Origin: Parasphingorhabdus sp. SCSIO 66989
GTDB lineage: Bacteria > Pseudomonadota > Alphaproteobacteria > Sphingomonadales > Sphingomonadaceae
Direction: 5' to 3'
DNA length: 64,000 nt
Assembly: GCF_032852305.1 (NCBI RefSeq)
Contig: NZ_CP136594.1
Coordinates: forward strand, 434,001 to 498,000
Positions 29,673 to 38,362 of the stretch are shown piece after piece; position 1 is the stretch's first letter, and the number at the start of each line of letters is the position of its first letter. The notes beneath the pieces were generated by a model. That model ran no database searches, had not been told where the DNA came from, and was given only the letters and a program-made list of their open reading frames with translations. The translations under genes were made by a program, and so were the position numbers.

Positions 29673-30781
29673 GCCAGTCCGTTCTCAACCGGCAACCGCA
29701 TCGTCACCATGGCACCGCGCGCAGCGGGATTGTTTTCAATGGTGAAGACATAATTGTCGCCATAGGCCGTGGCTAGGCGCGCGGCGATATTGCGCATGCC
29801 GATGCCGCCGCGGCGCTTGTCGCTATGCGCATCACCGCTCAGACCCGGGCCGGTGTCGGTAATGACCACGACGAGCTCACCGTCTTGTCGCTTCGCGGTG
29901 ATGGTGATCTGGCATTGTGCATGCTGGCCCTCAACGCCATGGCGCACTGCATTTTCGATAACTGGTTGCAAAATCAACGCCGGGACTGGGACAGAGTGGC
30001 AATCGGGCTTAATGTCGATCACGGTCTCGAGCCGATCCTTGAACCGCATCTTCTCGACCGAGAGATAGCGGTTGATGGTCATGATCTCCTCTTCCAGCGG
30101 CACGAACAGCCTGTCCTCATCATCCAGTGTCAGCCGGAGAAAATCGCTGAACCGCTCAATCATCTCGCGCGCCTCGCTATTGCGCTTGGTGGCGACCAGC
30201 GCGTTGACCGAGTTCATGGTGTTGAAGATGAAATGCGGGTTGATCTGGTAGCGAAGCATTTGCAACTGCGCATCGCGCGACTGGCCCTCGGCGGTGACCC
30301 GGCGCAGATGCTCCTTTTGCGCCCGCGCCTGTTCTTCGGCCATCGCACTATAGGCCTGAACGATATAGTGCAGCGTCGTCCACAGCGCGAAAATCAGGAT
30401 GGAAGCGAAATACCAGCCGCCAAATTCCTCCCATATCTTGGCATCGGGGAAAAATATCTGGAATGTCGTCATGCGCAGCACATTCCACAGGAAAGCAAGC
30501 GCCGCTACACAGAGCAGTTGCAAGGCAAAGCTCAGCGCAACCGGCAAACGCTGGACATGGCGCAGCGACCATTCGAGCGGCAGCACCAGCAACGCTCCGG
30601 ATACTGCCTCAAGCAGGATCTGCACCACATGCAGCCATTCCGGCTCACCATACCATAGGGTCAGCGAGAGGAATGAGACGACGCAATAGAGCGCCCAGGC
30701 GAGCAATTGCAGCGCCCACCAGGGCAGCAAAACGCCGCGCGGTTGCGGCGCAATGGGGGACTGGGAACCGGTATTCATCAC
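29669..30781 (-). CDS. LytS/YehU-type sensor histidine kinase
   Basis: The 370-residue inner-membrane kinase has about four hydrophobic segments in the first 150 residues, a short coiled segment, then the His_kinase domain with phospho-acceptor His in QINPHFIFNTMNSVNALV and the ATP-binding domain (LILQPVIENAVRHG, VVVITDTGPGL, GGIGMRNIAARL). It lacks a recognisable separate sensor domain, so the signal is probably sensed in or near the membrane. It pairs with the LytTR regulator overlapping its 3' end. Two adjacent ATG codons open the gene; I cannot tell which is used. Confidence 0.92.
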   Translation of the reverse strand: MMNTGSQSPIAPQPRGVLLPWWALQLLAWALYCVVSFLSLTLWYGEPEWLHVVQILLEAVSGALLVLPLEWSLRHVQRLPVALSFALQLLCVAALAFLWNVLRMTTFQIFFPDAKIWEEFGGWYFASILIFALWTTLHYIVQAYSAMAEEQARAQKEHLRRVTAEGQSRDAQLQMLRYQINPHFIFNTMNSVNALVATKRNSEAREMIERFSDFLRLTLDDEDRLFVPLEEEIMTINRYLSVEKMRFKDRLETVIDIKPDCHSVPVPALILQPVIENAVRHGVEGQHAQCQITITAKRQDGELVVVITDTGPGLSGDAHSDKRRGGIGMRNIAARLATAYGDNYVFTIENNPAARGAMVTMRLPVENGLA

Positions 30782-30852
30782 CGCCCTATAGCCAAAAACA
30801 GACCAAGGCCCAAAACCGGGGCGGCAGTTATTTCTCGATAATATAGAGTTAC

Positions 30853-31014
30853 TTATAGATACATCAGGATATCCGTGCCGACAAAGCCGAGGGTCATGGC
30901 CACCACCAGCAACGCCCCGACGAGCTTGGGCGGAGCGGGTAGTGGAAGGTCAAAAGAGCGGCAGCCATAGCCGATGGCGAAACCGAGCAAGATACCTGTG
31001 AACGAAGCGGCCAT
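30853..31014 (-). CDS. XapX-like micro-protein (second of a tandem pair)
   Basis: This 53-residue protein was translated by hand from the minus strand: two hydrophobic segments flank the LPLPAPPKLVGALLVVAMTL core, which matches the XapX/DUF1427 family seen next to xapB. The ATG shares its A with the stop codon of the upstream XapX gene (TGATG), so the two are translationally coupled and may form a heteromeric membrane pair. Function of the family is unknown. Confidence 0.75.
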   Translation of the reverse strand: MAASFTGILLGFAIGYGCRSFDLPLPAPPKLVGALLVVAMTLGFVGTDILMYL

Positions 31015-31208
31015 CAGCGTTTTTCATCCAGGCTGGCCAATGGGTCATCTGTCTTGCTGATCCGGCGATCAGCGGCCAGATAGCCCAATGTCATGGCAAG
31101 AACGAGCATCGCGCCGATCAGCGCCGGTGGCGCCGGGAGCGGCACTCCGGTCAGCCGGGCAAGCGCGCCAATGGTGAGGGCCAAGAGCAGGGAAAGAGCT
31201 ATCTTCAT
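31014..31208 (-). CDS. XapX-domain micro-protein (first of a tandem pair)
   Basis: The 64-residue protein starts with a hydrophobic helix (MKIALSLLLALTIGALARLTG), then VPLPAPPALIGAMLVLAMTLGY, the XapX signature, and a short charged tail (ADRRISKTDDPLASLDEKR). It is predicted to sit in the inner membrane. It lies 51 nt after the GST gene and overlaps the second XapX gene. The Shine-Dalgarno sequence is weak. Family function is unknown. Confidence 0.82.
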   Translation of the reverse strand: MKIALSLLLALTIGALARLTGVPLPAPPALIGAMLVLAMTLGYLAADRRISKTDDPLASLDEKR

Positions 31209-31259
31209 AACAGAAGGCCGTTCTGTGGTCGGAATGGTCCTCCCATCCTGTTTCTGAAC

Positions 31260-32117
31260 TCAGGTACTGGCGGCATAAACACTTCCCAGGTCCGTCCCAC
31301 GCACGCGCCGCATAAACCGGTAGACGGGCGCTGCCACCCTCAGGGCAAATGGACCCTTGGCGATTTCCCTGGCAAAGGCCGGACGCTGCAGCAGGCGTTG
31401 ATAATAGGCAGCAAGGCGCGGATGATCGGCAATCGGATAGCCTGCCAGAACCAGCCGGTGAATATTGATAAACCAGGCAATGTCGACCAGCATCGGGTGA
31501 TCGCCGAGCAGCCATTGCCGGTCTGCAAGATGCTGTTCCAGATCAACAAAGACCGCGCGGAATGCAGTCGCCGCATCTCGTGCTTCGCTGTCGCTGATGC
31601 CGTTCTCAGCAAAGGCACGCCACCACGCTACTTGTGCTTTGCGATGGTCATTGTCCGGCCCGTTGGCGAGATAGGCCTGCAGCTCCGGTTCGGTCTTGGC
31701 CATCATCTTTTTCGGCGCGAGAAACCCCATGGTGATTGCGCGCAATTGCGGATGTAGCGCTGCTTCGGTGTCGAGCAAGGCCTGTGCCTCGGCCTGTTCA
31801 GCTGCATTGGTGGGCAGCCAGCTCTGTTCGCTGGGATAGCGCTCTTCGAGATAGGCGAGGATGTCATTGCTCTCGATATGCACATCGCCATTATCGACCA
31901 GCACCGGGACAACACCGCGCGGATTAATGCCCAGAAACCAGGGCGTTGTATGCTCCAGCTTTTTCAGGTCCACCTCGCGCGATTGGTAAGGCAGGCCTTT
32001 CTCAGCAAGCAAAATGCGGATCTTTTGCGAGCAGCTACTCTGCGCATTGTTGAGCAGATGCAGGCCTTTCCAGCCCAGAACTTCTCGCGTGGTGATGGCG
32101 TCTGTGTCGAGTTTCAT
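31260..32117 (-). CDS. Glutathione S-transferase family protein
   Basis: The protein (285 residues from the chosen start) has a thioredoxin-like N-terminal domain (LHLLNNAQSSCSQKIRILL, NPRGVVPVLVDNGDVHIESNDILAYLEERYP, with the GSH-binding P and ES pair) and a helical C-terminal domain (LGDHPMLVDIAWFINIHRLVLAGYP). I chose the ATG at 32117 because AAGGAGAG precedes it; a start 9 codons upstream sits in the promoter shared with the TetR gene. It is divergent from that TetR gene and may be its target. Substrate unknown; detoxification or ether cleavage are typical of the family. Confidence 0.88.
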   Translation of the reverse strand: MKLDTDAITTREVLGWKGLHLLNNAQSSCSQKIRILLAEKGLPYQSREVDLKKLEHTTPWFLGINPRGVVPVLVDNGDVHIESNDILAYLEERYPSEQSWLPTNAAEQAEAQALLDTEAALHPQLRAITMGFLAPKKMMAKTEPELQAYLANGPDNDHRKAQVAWWRAFAENGISDSEARDAATAFRAVFVDLEQHLADRQWLLGDHPMLVDIAWFINIHRLVLAGYPIADHPRLAAYYQRLLQRPAFAREIAKGPFALRVAAPVYRFMRRVRGTDLGSVYAAST

Positions 32118-32153
32118 CGGAGTCTCTCCTTGTTCTACTGACAATTATTGCAT

Positions 32154-32194
32154 CATGTTATATTTTTTCAAGATAAAAATTGACACACGTTATA
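32154..32194. promoter_or_regulatory. Direct repeat in the GST-TetR divergent promoter region
   Basis: CATGTTATA at 32154-32162 recurs as CACGTTATA at 32186-32194, 32 bp apart (three helical turns); with flanks the similarity is 11 of 15. A -35-like TTGACA (32180-32185) directly precedes the second copy. This is a candidate TetR operator pair, one near each divergent promoter. Low certainty. Confidence 0.3.
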
Positions 32195-32215
32195 AAAATA
32201 GCATAGTTGATTCCC

Positions 32216-32857
32216 ATGACACGCAGAGAAGAAGCCAAAGCGTTCAATCGTGCCCGCATTCGCAGTGCGGCTGAGGACATTATCCGCAAACAGGGCATAG
32301 AGGCGCTGACCATGCGCCATCTCGCCGAGGAAGCAGGGGTCAGCCTGCGCACGCCCTATAATCTATTCGGCTCCAAGACAGATGTTCTGGTTGCGCTGCT
32401 CGAGGACGCGGAGTTCGATCCGATGCAGCTGGCCAGTGAAGCAGGCGACGCGCTGGCAACCGCGATGCTGCTCACCGCATTGGACAAGATTGAGGCGTTT
32501 TTTGAGCGTGATGAAGCCTTTTACCGCGACATTTACGGCGCAATCATGGCCTCGGATCATCAGGATGCGCGCACTGCCGGGGTCGAGCGGGTTATCGCCT
32601 CGGGCCGGATGATGGCAGCGCACGCGCTCGCCAATGGTGAGCTGACACCTGATACCGACGCCAGCGAACTCGGCCGCTATCTCGCGCTCGATCTGCTCGC
32701 CATGCTCGGAATGTGGGGCGGCGGCTTTTTCTCCAATCGCGCTTGTATGGCGCTGGTGCGCAGAAGCTGGTGCGGCGTTTTGCTCAACCACTGCACCGAG
32801 ACGGCCAGACCGCCGCTGCAACAAGCCTATCACCAAACACTATCACGAGGAGAGTGA
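32216..32857 (+). CDS. TetR-family transcriptional regulator
   Basis: The 213-residue protein starts at the ATG in CCCATGACACGC; a TTG three codons upstream is also open. The N-terminal TetR HTH is clear (RIRSAAEDIIRKQGIEALTM, RHLAEEAGVSLRTPYNLFGSK), followed by a helical ligand-binding domain of ordinary length. It is divergent from the GST and 4 nt upstream of the PhlG-like gene, so it is probably cotranscribed with, and controls, that cluster. The inducer is unknown; a phenolic compound is a guess from the neighbours. Confidence 0.9.
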   Translation: MTRREEAKAFNRARIRSAAEDIIRKQGIEALTMRHLAEEAGVSLRTPYNLFGSKTDVLVALLEDAEFDPMQLASEAGDALATAMLLTALDKIEAFFERDEAFYRDIYGAIMASDHQDARTAGVERVIASGRMMAAHALANGELTPDTDASELGRYLALDLLAMLGMWGGGFFSNRACMALVRRSWCGVLLNHCTETARPPLQQAYHQTLSRGE

Positions 32858-32861
32858 TACC

Positions 32862-33683
32862 ATGGCGCTCCAAAATCTGGGATATTCCGATCAGGAACTG
32901 GCCGAAGGGCCCTATGCCGAATTCTACAACCCCGAAATCGGGGCGATGCAGGAACAGGTCAAAGAAGCGTTACTGGCTAGAAATCAGGCGCATGAACTGT
33001 TCCCGCCGGTTGAAGAGGCAGCCAGCATGGTTGAACCCGGATATTGGCCGGTGGAAACCGGCTATACTCGCGCGCCGGACAGCGCGATCCGCGTCTTCTG
33101 CCTCACCAAAATGCCCCGCGTCACCCCGGCGATGTGGGACTGGTGGTTTGGTTGGCATGGCTGCGAGGCGCGGCGCTATAAGCTGTGGCACCCCAAGGCG
33201 CATATTGAGGCGAAATGGGCCGATGGCCGCGATGACGAGGCCTATATTGGCCGGACATCGCTGATTACCGAATATCTTGGCCCCAATATCGCCAAGGCAG
33301 GGATCAGCTTTTTGCCGCCTTCGGCCATGTGTTTTGACGAGAGACGGCTGGCGGCACAGGGTGAGGTCGTGGTCTGCGCCCGTGTTGGTATGCCGGGTTC
33401 ACCGCTCAAGGCGGGCTGGCTGTTGCACCAGTTGCGCCCGGTTGAAGGCGGATCGGAGATGCGATCGCGCATGTGGATGGGCGGTGCCAATTCCGCCATT
33501 GGTGAAGACCCCGGTGCCTTGGCGCGCGGCGCGATACGGATGCTGCGCCCGGTAGCCAGCACACTGCTTCCCGATCCGGCGGAATTGCTGGTGCATAATG
33601 CCCAGGAAATGGCGCATCTCGCCGGGTTCCTGCCCGAACTCCATGCCCGTTTTGGCCCCGAAGCAAAAAGGCAAGCAGCATGA
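32862..33683 (+). CDS. DAPG/phloretin hydrolase-like (PhlG family) C-C hydrolase
   Basis: The 273-residue protein resembles the PhlG family of zinc hydrolases that cleave a carbon-carbon bond between an aromatic ring and an acyl group, as in 2,4-diacetylphloroglucinol or phloretin. Visible support is the block TPAMWDWWFGWHGCEARRYKLWHPKAH (about residues 88-114) and the C-terminal His-x3-Glu pair in LVHNAQEMAHL (His245, Glu249), positioned like the two C-terminal zinc ligands of PhlG. The family call is from memory of the motif. It lies 4 nt after the TetR gene and overlaps the FAD oxidase gene, so an aromatic ketone or polyphenol substrate is likely. Confidence 0.75.
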   Translation: MALQNLGYSDQELAEGPYAEFYNPEIGAMQEQVKEALLARNQAHELFPPVEEAASMVEPGYWPVETGYTRAPDSAIRVFCLTKMPRVTPAMWDWWFGWHGCEARRYKLWHPKAHIEAKWADGRDDEAYIGRTSLITEYLGPNIAKAGISFLPPSAMCFDERRLAAQGEVVVCARVGMPGSPLKAGWLLHQLRPVEGGSEMRSRMWMGGANSAIGEDPGALARGAIRMLRPVASTLLPDPAELLVHNAQEMAHLAGFLPELHARFGPEAKRQAA

Positions 33684-35077
33684 AAAGACCAAAGGGAAAA
33701 GGCCGCATCTGGAAGCGCGGCGAGCCGGGTTTTGACGCCGCCGTTCTCGGCACCAGTTTCAATGCCCGCGACAAAGGACATAGGCCGCAAATGCTGGTCG
33801 AGGCGAATAACGCTGCCGACGTGCAAATGGCGCTGGCCACCGCGCGCGAGAATGATTGGAAGGTCAGCATCGTCTCAGGCGGGCATAGCTGGGCGCAAAA
33901 CCATTTGCGCGAAGGCGGAATGCTGCTCAGCATGGCGCGGATCAACCAGATTGAAATTGACGCCGAAGCACGTACTGCCAGGGTCGGCCCGGGATGTTGG
34001 GGTCTCGACCTTGACCGCGCTCTCAAGAAACACAAGCTGTTCTTTCCCATCGCCCATGCCCCCGATGTGGCGCTGGGCGGGTTCCTGCTGCAGGGCGGTT
34101 TTGGCTGGGGCAGTCGTGAGCTCGGTCTAGCCACGCAAAGTGTTATCGGGATGGATCTGGTGCTTGCTGACGGCCGGCAAATCCATGCCAGTGAAAGCGA
34201 AAATGCGGATATCTTCTGGGCCGCGCGCGGTTCTGGCCCCGGCTTCTTCGCCGTGGTCCTATGCTATCATCTGAAACTCCATCCCCGGCATAAGCATACT
34301 GCGCTCAAGATGCAGATATTCAAACGCAAGCACCTTGATGCGCTTTATCGCTGGGCTGACGAGATCGGCCCTGAGGTACCGCGCTCGGTCGAGTTTCAGA
34401 TGGTGATCACGCCCAAGGCGGGCGGCATATTCGGACCCGGCATCGAGGTTGTCGCGCCCGTTCTTGCGAACAGCCGCAAAGAGGCAAAGGAGGCTTTGCG
34501 CTTTCTTGACGAGAGCCCGATCCGGCACCTTGCCAGCTTCACCACACCGCTTATCCCGATCAGCACCAGTCTCATGTCGATTGGCGCCAATATCACGCAC
34601 TTCCCGCCCGATGTGCGCTGGTGCGCGGACAATATCTGGACGGAAGCGCCTATTGATGACCTGCTGCCCGGTTTGAACAACATCGCCGACACCATGCCAC
34701 CCGCGCCGAGCCATAGTCTGTGGCTCAACTGGCAACCACCCAAAGAGCGCCCGGACATGGCGTTTGGGCTCGAGTCCAAGCATTATCTTGCGGTGTACGG
34801 CGAATGGAAGAATGCCGAGGACGATCACAAATATGAAGGCTGGGCGACCGAATGCATGGAGCAGATGCAGCAACATGCGCTTGGCATCCAATTGGCAGAC
34901 GAAAATCTGGGCAACCGCCCCGCGCGCTTTACTCAAGATTCAAAGCTACAACGCCTTGATGCACTGCGTTCCAAATATGATCCTGATGGCCTGTTCCATC
35001 ACTGGATGGGGCGGCATGACAAGGCTTCAGAAAATAGTAGCACGCCTGCCCCAGATACCAGCCTGAGCCATGCGTAA
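33680..35077 (+). CDS. FAD-binding oxidoreductase (PCMH/BBE type)
   Basis: The 465-residue protein has an N-terminal PCMH-type FAD-binding domain: SIVSGGHSWAQNHLREGGML holds the histidine that in this family can bind FAD covalently, followed by ARVGPGCWGLDLDRAL, ALGGFLLQGGFGWGSRELGL and FWAARGSGPGFFAVV. The C-terminus carries a berberine-bridge-like segment (LDALRSKYDPDGLFHHWMG). Such enzymes oxidise alcohols, phenolics or ring systems with O2. The start overlaps the PhlG-like stop (ATGA) and the end overlaps the sulfatase start by 8 nt, so the three genes form one unit. There is no signal peptide. Substrate unknown. Confidence 0.88.
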   Translation: MKRPKGKGRIWKRGEPGFDAAVLGTSFNARDKGHRPQMLVEANNAADVQMALATARENDWKVSIVSGGHSWAQNHLREGGMLLSMARINQIEIDAEARTARVGPGCWGLDLDRALKKHKLFFPIAHAPDVALGGFLLQGGFGWGSRELGLATQSVIGMDLVLADGRQIHASESENADIFWAARGSGPGFFAVVLCYHLKLHPRHKHTALKMQIFKRKHLDALYRWADEIGPEVPRSVEFQMVITPKAGGIFGPGIEVVAPVLANSRKEAKEALRFLDESPIRHLASFTTPLIPISTSLMSIGANITHFPPDVRWCADNIWTEAPIDDLLPGLNNIADTMPPAPSHSLWLNWQPPKERPDMAFGLESKHYLAVYGEWKNAEDDHKYEGWATECMEQMQQHALGIQLADENLGNRPARFTQDSKLQRLDALRSKYDPDGLFHHWMGRHDKASENSSTPAPDTSLSHA

Positions 35078-36653
35078 ACTCCTGCTTGTCGCTCTGGCTT
35101 TGGGCGTCATTGCGCTTGGTTATCATGGCTTTGGTGAAATCCAGGAGAGTCGCGAAATCGGTCCGGCAAGGGACGCCGTGTTGGCCATGCAAACCGACAC
35201 CAACGCGCCTGCATCGCAGACCGGACAAGTGACGCTGCCAGAAAGCCCGCCCAATATCGTCATCATTGTCGCCGATGATCTGGGATGGCGCGATGTCGGT
35301 TATAATTTCAGCGAGATACGCACCCCCAATATCGACCGCCTTGCTGCTGCAGGGCTGACGCTGAATCGCTTCTATGTGCATCCCTCTTGCAGCCCCACCA
35401 GGGCCGCATTGATGACCGGCAAATCGCCGATGCGGCTGGGCATTTTGAACCCGCTGTCAAAGAACAATCCCACCGGCCTGCCGATAGAAGAGCCGACCTT
35501 GGCGGACTATCTCAAAGCGGTTGGCTATCAAACGGCATTAACCGGCAAATGGCATTTGGGGCCGCGCAACCTTGCCTATCATCCCAATAATCGCGGCTTT
35601 GACCATTTTTACGGGCATCTCACCGGCGGTGTCGGCTATTATGACAAGGTGCATGGCGGCGGCTATGACTGGCAGCGCAATGGCAAGACGGTGCGCAATG
35701 GCCGTTATTCGACCCATTTGGTCGCTGATGAGGCGGTCCGTTTCATCAACGCCAGAGATTCAGAGGGTCCGTTTTTTCTCTATGCCGCGTTTGGCGCACC
35801 GCATCTGCCAAATGAGGCGCCAGAAGCCAGCATAGAATCCTATAAGAGCATCGCCGACACAAACCGGCGTATCCATGCGGCGATGGTGAGCGAGCTCGAC
35901 AGTGCGATCGGGCGGATTCACGATGCGCTGATTGCCCAAGGCATAGAGCAGGAGACGCTGATCTGGTTTATGAGCGATAACGGCGGTCTCTACCCCTATA
36001 ATCCGGCGCGATACCTGCCTGACCCGCTTTTCAGCTGGGCAGCAGCCAGCATGCTTGGTGTCGAAATGACGCCCGAATTTGCCAGCTTCTTGCGCACCAA
36101 TCTGAACGATGGTGGTGCCGACAATCGCCCCTTTGCCAGTGGCAAGCAAAGCGTTCAGGAAGGCGGTGTGCGGGTGCCGTCGTTCATCTATTGGCCCGGC
36201 CAGATCGAAGCCGACGCGTATAATTTCATGGCTACGGTGCAGGATATTGTGCCGACCCTGCTGGAAATAACTGGCGGTTCCGCGATTGGCACCGCCTTTG
36301 ATGGCCGCAGCCTGTGGCCCTCCTTGCAAAGCAATACCGCGCCAGCGCCCAAGGAATACATCGTTGCCACCCGGGTTTCGAGCGAAGCCGATGCGGTTTA
36401 TCTTTATCCCTATAAGCTGATCGAGCAAGGCGGCGACCAGCGGCTTTATGATCTGGAAAACGATCCGCTCGAAACGACCGATATTGCGGCGCGAGAGCCG
36501 GATATTGTCGCTGACCTTTCCGACTATCTCGCCACATTTCCGCGCGGCAAGAATGTCGCTGTCCCTTTGCAGCAGGTTGTCAACGATCCTGATTTTTTCG
36601 GTGGTGAAGAAGACCGCAAACCCTGGGCCGAGCAGGCTTACGCGAGTGAATAG
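35070..36653 (+). CDS. Arylsulfatase-type sulfatase (canonical CxPxR)
   Basis: The 527-residue protein has an N-terminal hydrophobic segment (signal peptide or anchor) and a sulfatase domain: VADDLGWRDVGYNF, the formylglycine motif CSPTRAALMTG with an intact Cys-x-Pro-x-Arg, TGKWHLG, and MSDNGG. It therefore has the complete set of motifs and needs formylglycine modification, possibly by the FGE encoded at 19.9 kb. It overlaps the FAD oxidase gene by 8 nt. In this context it may release sulfate from a sulfated phenolic, but the substrate is inference. Confidence 0.93.
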   Translation: MRKLLLVALALGVIALGYHGFGEIQESREIGPARDAVLAMQTDTNAPASQTGQVTLPESPPNIVIIVADDLGWRDVGYNFSEIRTPNIDRLAAAGLTLNRFYVHPSCSPTRAALMTGKSPMRLGILNPLSKNNPTGLPIEEPTLADYLKAVGYQTALTGKWHLGPRNLAYHPNNRGFDHFYGHLTGGVGYYDKVHGGGYDWQRNGKTVRNGRYSTHLVADEAVRFINARDSEGPFFLYAAFGAPHLPNEAPEASIESYKSIADTNRRIHAAMVSELDSAIGRIHDALIAQGIEQETLIWFMSDNGGLYPYNPARYLPDPLFSWAAASMLGVEMTPEFASFLRTNLNDGGADNRPFASGKQSVQEGGVRVPSFIYWPGQIEADAYNFMATVQDIVPTLLEITGGSAIGTAFDGRSLWPSLQSNTAPAPKEYIVATRVSSEADAVYLYPYKLIEQGGDQRLYDLENDPLETTDIAAREPDIVADLSDYLATFPRGKNVAVPLQQVVNDPDFFGGEEDRKPWAEQAYASE

Positions 36654-36685
36654 GCCCTAAGCCTCAACGAAAGGAGTTATCTTCG

Positions 36686-37105
36686 ATGCGCTACTCATTG
36701 AAATCCGACTGGCTGTTCTATCTTTTCCTGCTGAGCTACGCCTATCTGATCATCAATATGACCGCGCGGCTGTGGTTTGGCGATGGCGTCAATATCTTTG
36801 CAAGCTATAGCGATGCGGCGCTTCCGGCCCAAGTGATTATCGACGCCAACAAGGTCTATTGGTCAAAAACCTGCTTTCTTTTCAGTATCTTGCTACTGAT
36901 GGGGCTAAATGTTGATTTTCGCGCGGCGGCCGGGCTTGGAGGGGTCTTCTGGTCCAGCTCATTGATGATCATGTTTGGATTTAGTCAGACTTTGATTGGC
37001 GCATTTGCCATGGGATTGCTTCTGGTTGCGCTGCAATTATGGCGCGGACAGTTTTTCTCTGACCGGGCGCTTGATTCCTCTGCGGTCTCGCAAGAGTTAC
37101 GCTAG
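36686..37105 (+). CDS. Small membrane protein, unknown function
   Basis: The 139-residue protein has four hydrophobic segments (about residues 10-28, 45-70, 75-95, 97-115) and a short hydrophilic tail. I do not recognise a family. It lies 32 nt after the sulfatase, preceded by AAAGGAG, and 37 nt before the FAH-fold gene, so it is probably part of the same transcript. It could be a partner or transporter subunit, but nothing in the sequence shows it. Confidence 0.75.
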   Translation: MRYSLKSDWLFYLFLLSYAYLIINMTARLWFGDGVNIFASYSDAALPAQVIIDANKVYWSKTCFLFSILLLMGLNVDFRAAAGLGGVFWSSSLMIMFGFSQTLIGAFAMGLLLVALQLWRGQFFSDRALDSSAVSQELR

Positions 37106-37142
37106 GGACAGAGTGCATCAAATAGGTGGGTGAGGTGCCAAA

Positions 37143-38336
37143 ATGAAACGCAAATTGCAGCTATCTGGTTTGATCGTCTTGTTAATCACCATCGGCATCT
37201 TCGCAGCATGGGCGACAGCGCCTGACCCCAAATATAACATCGCCAGCTTTGAAGACACACCGCTGCAACCGGCCATCGCACCGCTCGACAAGGCGATAAC
37301 CCTGGCGCAATTCCATGACGAAGCCGATGTGACGCACACCATGCTGGTTACCGGGTTTGCCGGGGATACCGTCATCGGCATTGATCTTGTTGCCATGGGC
37401 GCGAAACCTGAAGATGATCCATTTGCCGCTCTCGCATCCCTGCCCCGCTTGCCACAAAGCGCTGCGGATATTGCCGATTTGCCGACAACAACAATGGTCA
37501 TGTCGCGCCTGCTCCCCAGCGGCAGCAGCGGTGAGCGCCATATCGGCACCGGGACCAACTTCCCCGAACATGCCGAGGAAGCCAATAGCGGCTCGGTGTT
37601 CCAATTCCCGAAATTCGGCGCAGCGACCCCTGCGCGAACCGAAGTGCAGGCCAGGCCCGGCATATTGCTCGATTATGAAGTCGAACTGTGCATGCGCTTT
37701 GACCGCGACATTGCGTCGCTGGCCGATTTTGACGCGGCGGTGAAGAGCGTGTTTCTTTGCGGCGATTTCACCAACCGCAATGCGCTTGTCGAGCTTGCCG
37801 ATCCAGACAATCTCGATTCCGGCTCCGGCTTCAGCGACGCGAAAAGCGGGCCGGATTTCTTTCCGACCGGGCCATTTTTGGTCATCCCCAAAGACTGGCG
37901 GAGCTTTGTCGCCGAACTGCGGATGACAACAATGGTCAATGACGAAGCTCGGCAGGACGCACGCGGCGGTGAGATGACCCTCGACTTCCGCCAGCTCGTC
38001 ACCAAGGCGCTGGGCGACATGGCCGAGCCGCGCTTTCTCTATAAGGCGGATCGGGTCTATCTCGCCAATGACCGCAAGATCGCCAAGGACATGACCCTGA
38101 TGTCGGGCACTGCAGAGGGCACGATCTTCACCCCGCCCAGCCGCGCCGACATAATCGAGGGCGTGCTGCGCTATGCCGCCAATGGCGGGCCGTTGTCAGA
38201 GCAAGGCCTGATAGACACCGCCAAGGCGCAGTTTATTGAAAATGAGCTGCAGTCCGGTCACTTTTTGCAAGCCGGAGACAGGGTGGAACATGGCTCAACC
38301 TATCTCGGTAGTATCGAGGTTACGGTTGCTGAGTAA
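37143..38336 (+). CDS. Fumarylacetoacetate hydrolase (FAH) family protein, membrane-anchored
   Basis: The 397-residue protein has an N-terminal hydrophobic anchor (MKRKLQLSGLIVLLITIGIFAAW), about 150 residues of low similarity, and a C-terminal FAH-fold domain: GILLDYEVELCMRFDRDI holds the metal-binding Glu residues, GDFTNRN the following acidic ligand, and SGPDFFPTGPFLVIPKDW the substrate loop. FAH enzymes hydrolyse or decarboxylate beta-keto acids from aromatic degradation. An exported or anchored FAH is unusual since most are cytosolic. It closes the TetR/PhlG-like cluster, and a role in a polyphenol route is inference. Confidence 0.78.
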   Translation: MKRKLQLSGLIVLLITIGIFAAWATAPDPKYNIASFEDTPLQPAIAPLDKAITLAQFHDEADVTHTMLVTGFAGDTVIGIDLVAMGAKPEDDPFAALASLPRLPQSAADIADLPTTTMVMSRLLPSGSSGERHIGTGTNFPEHAEEANSGSVFQFPKFGAATPARTEVQARPGILLDYEVELCMRFDRDIASLADFDAAVKSVFLCGDFTNRNALVELADPDNLDSGSGFSDAKSGPDFFPTGPFLVIPKDWRSFVAELRMTTMVNDEARQDARGGEMTLDFRQLVTKALGDMAEPRFLYKADRVYLANDRKIAKDMTLMSGTAEGTIFTPPSRADIIEGVLRYAANGGPLSEQGLIDTAKAQFIENELQSGHFLQAGDRVEHGSTYLGSIEVTVAE

Positions 38337-38362
38337 GCCTTGCGAATCCGAGTCGCCTGCAC

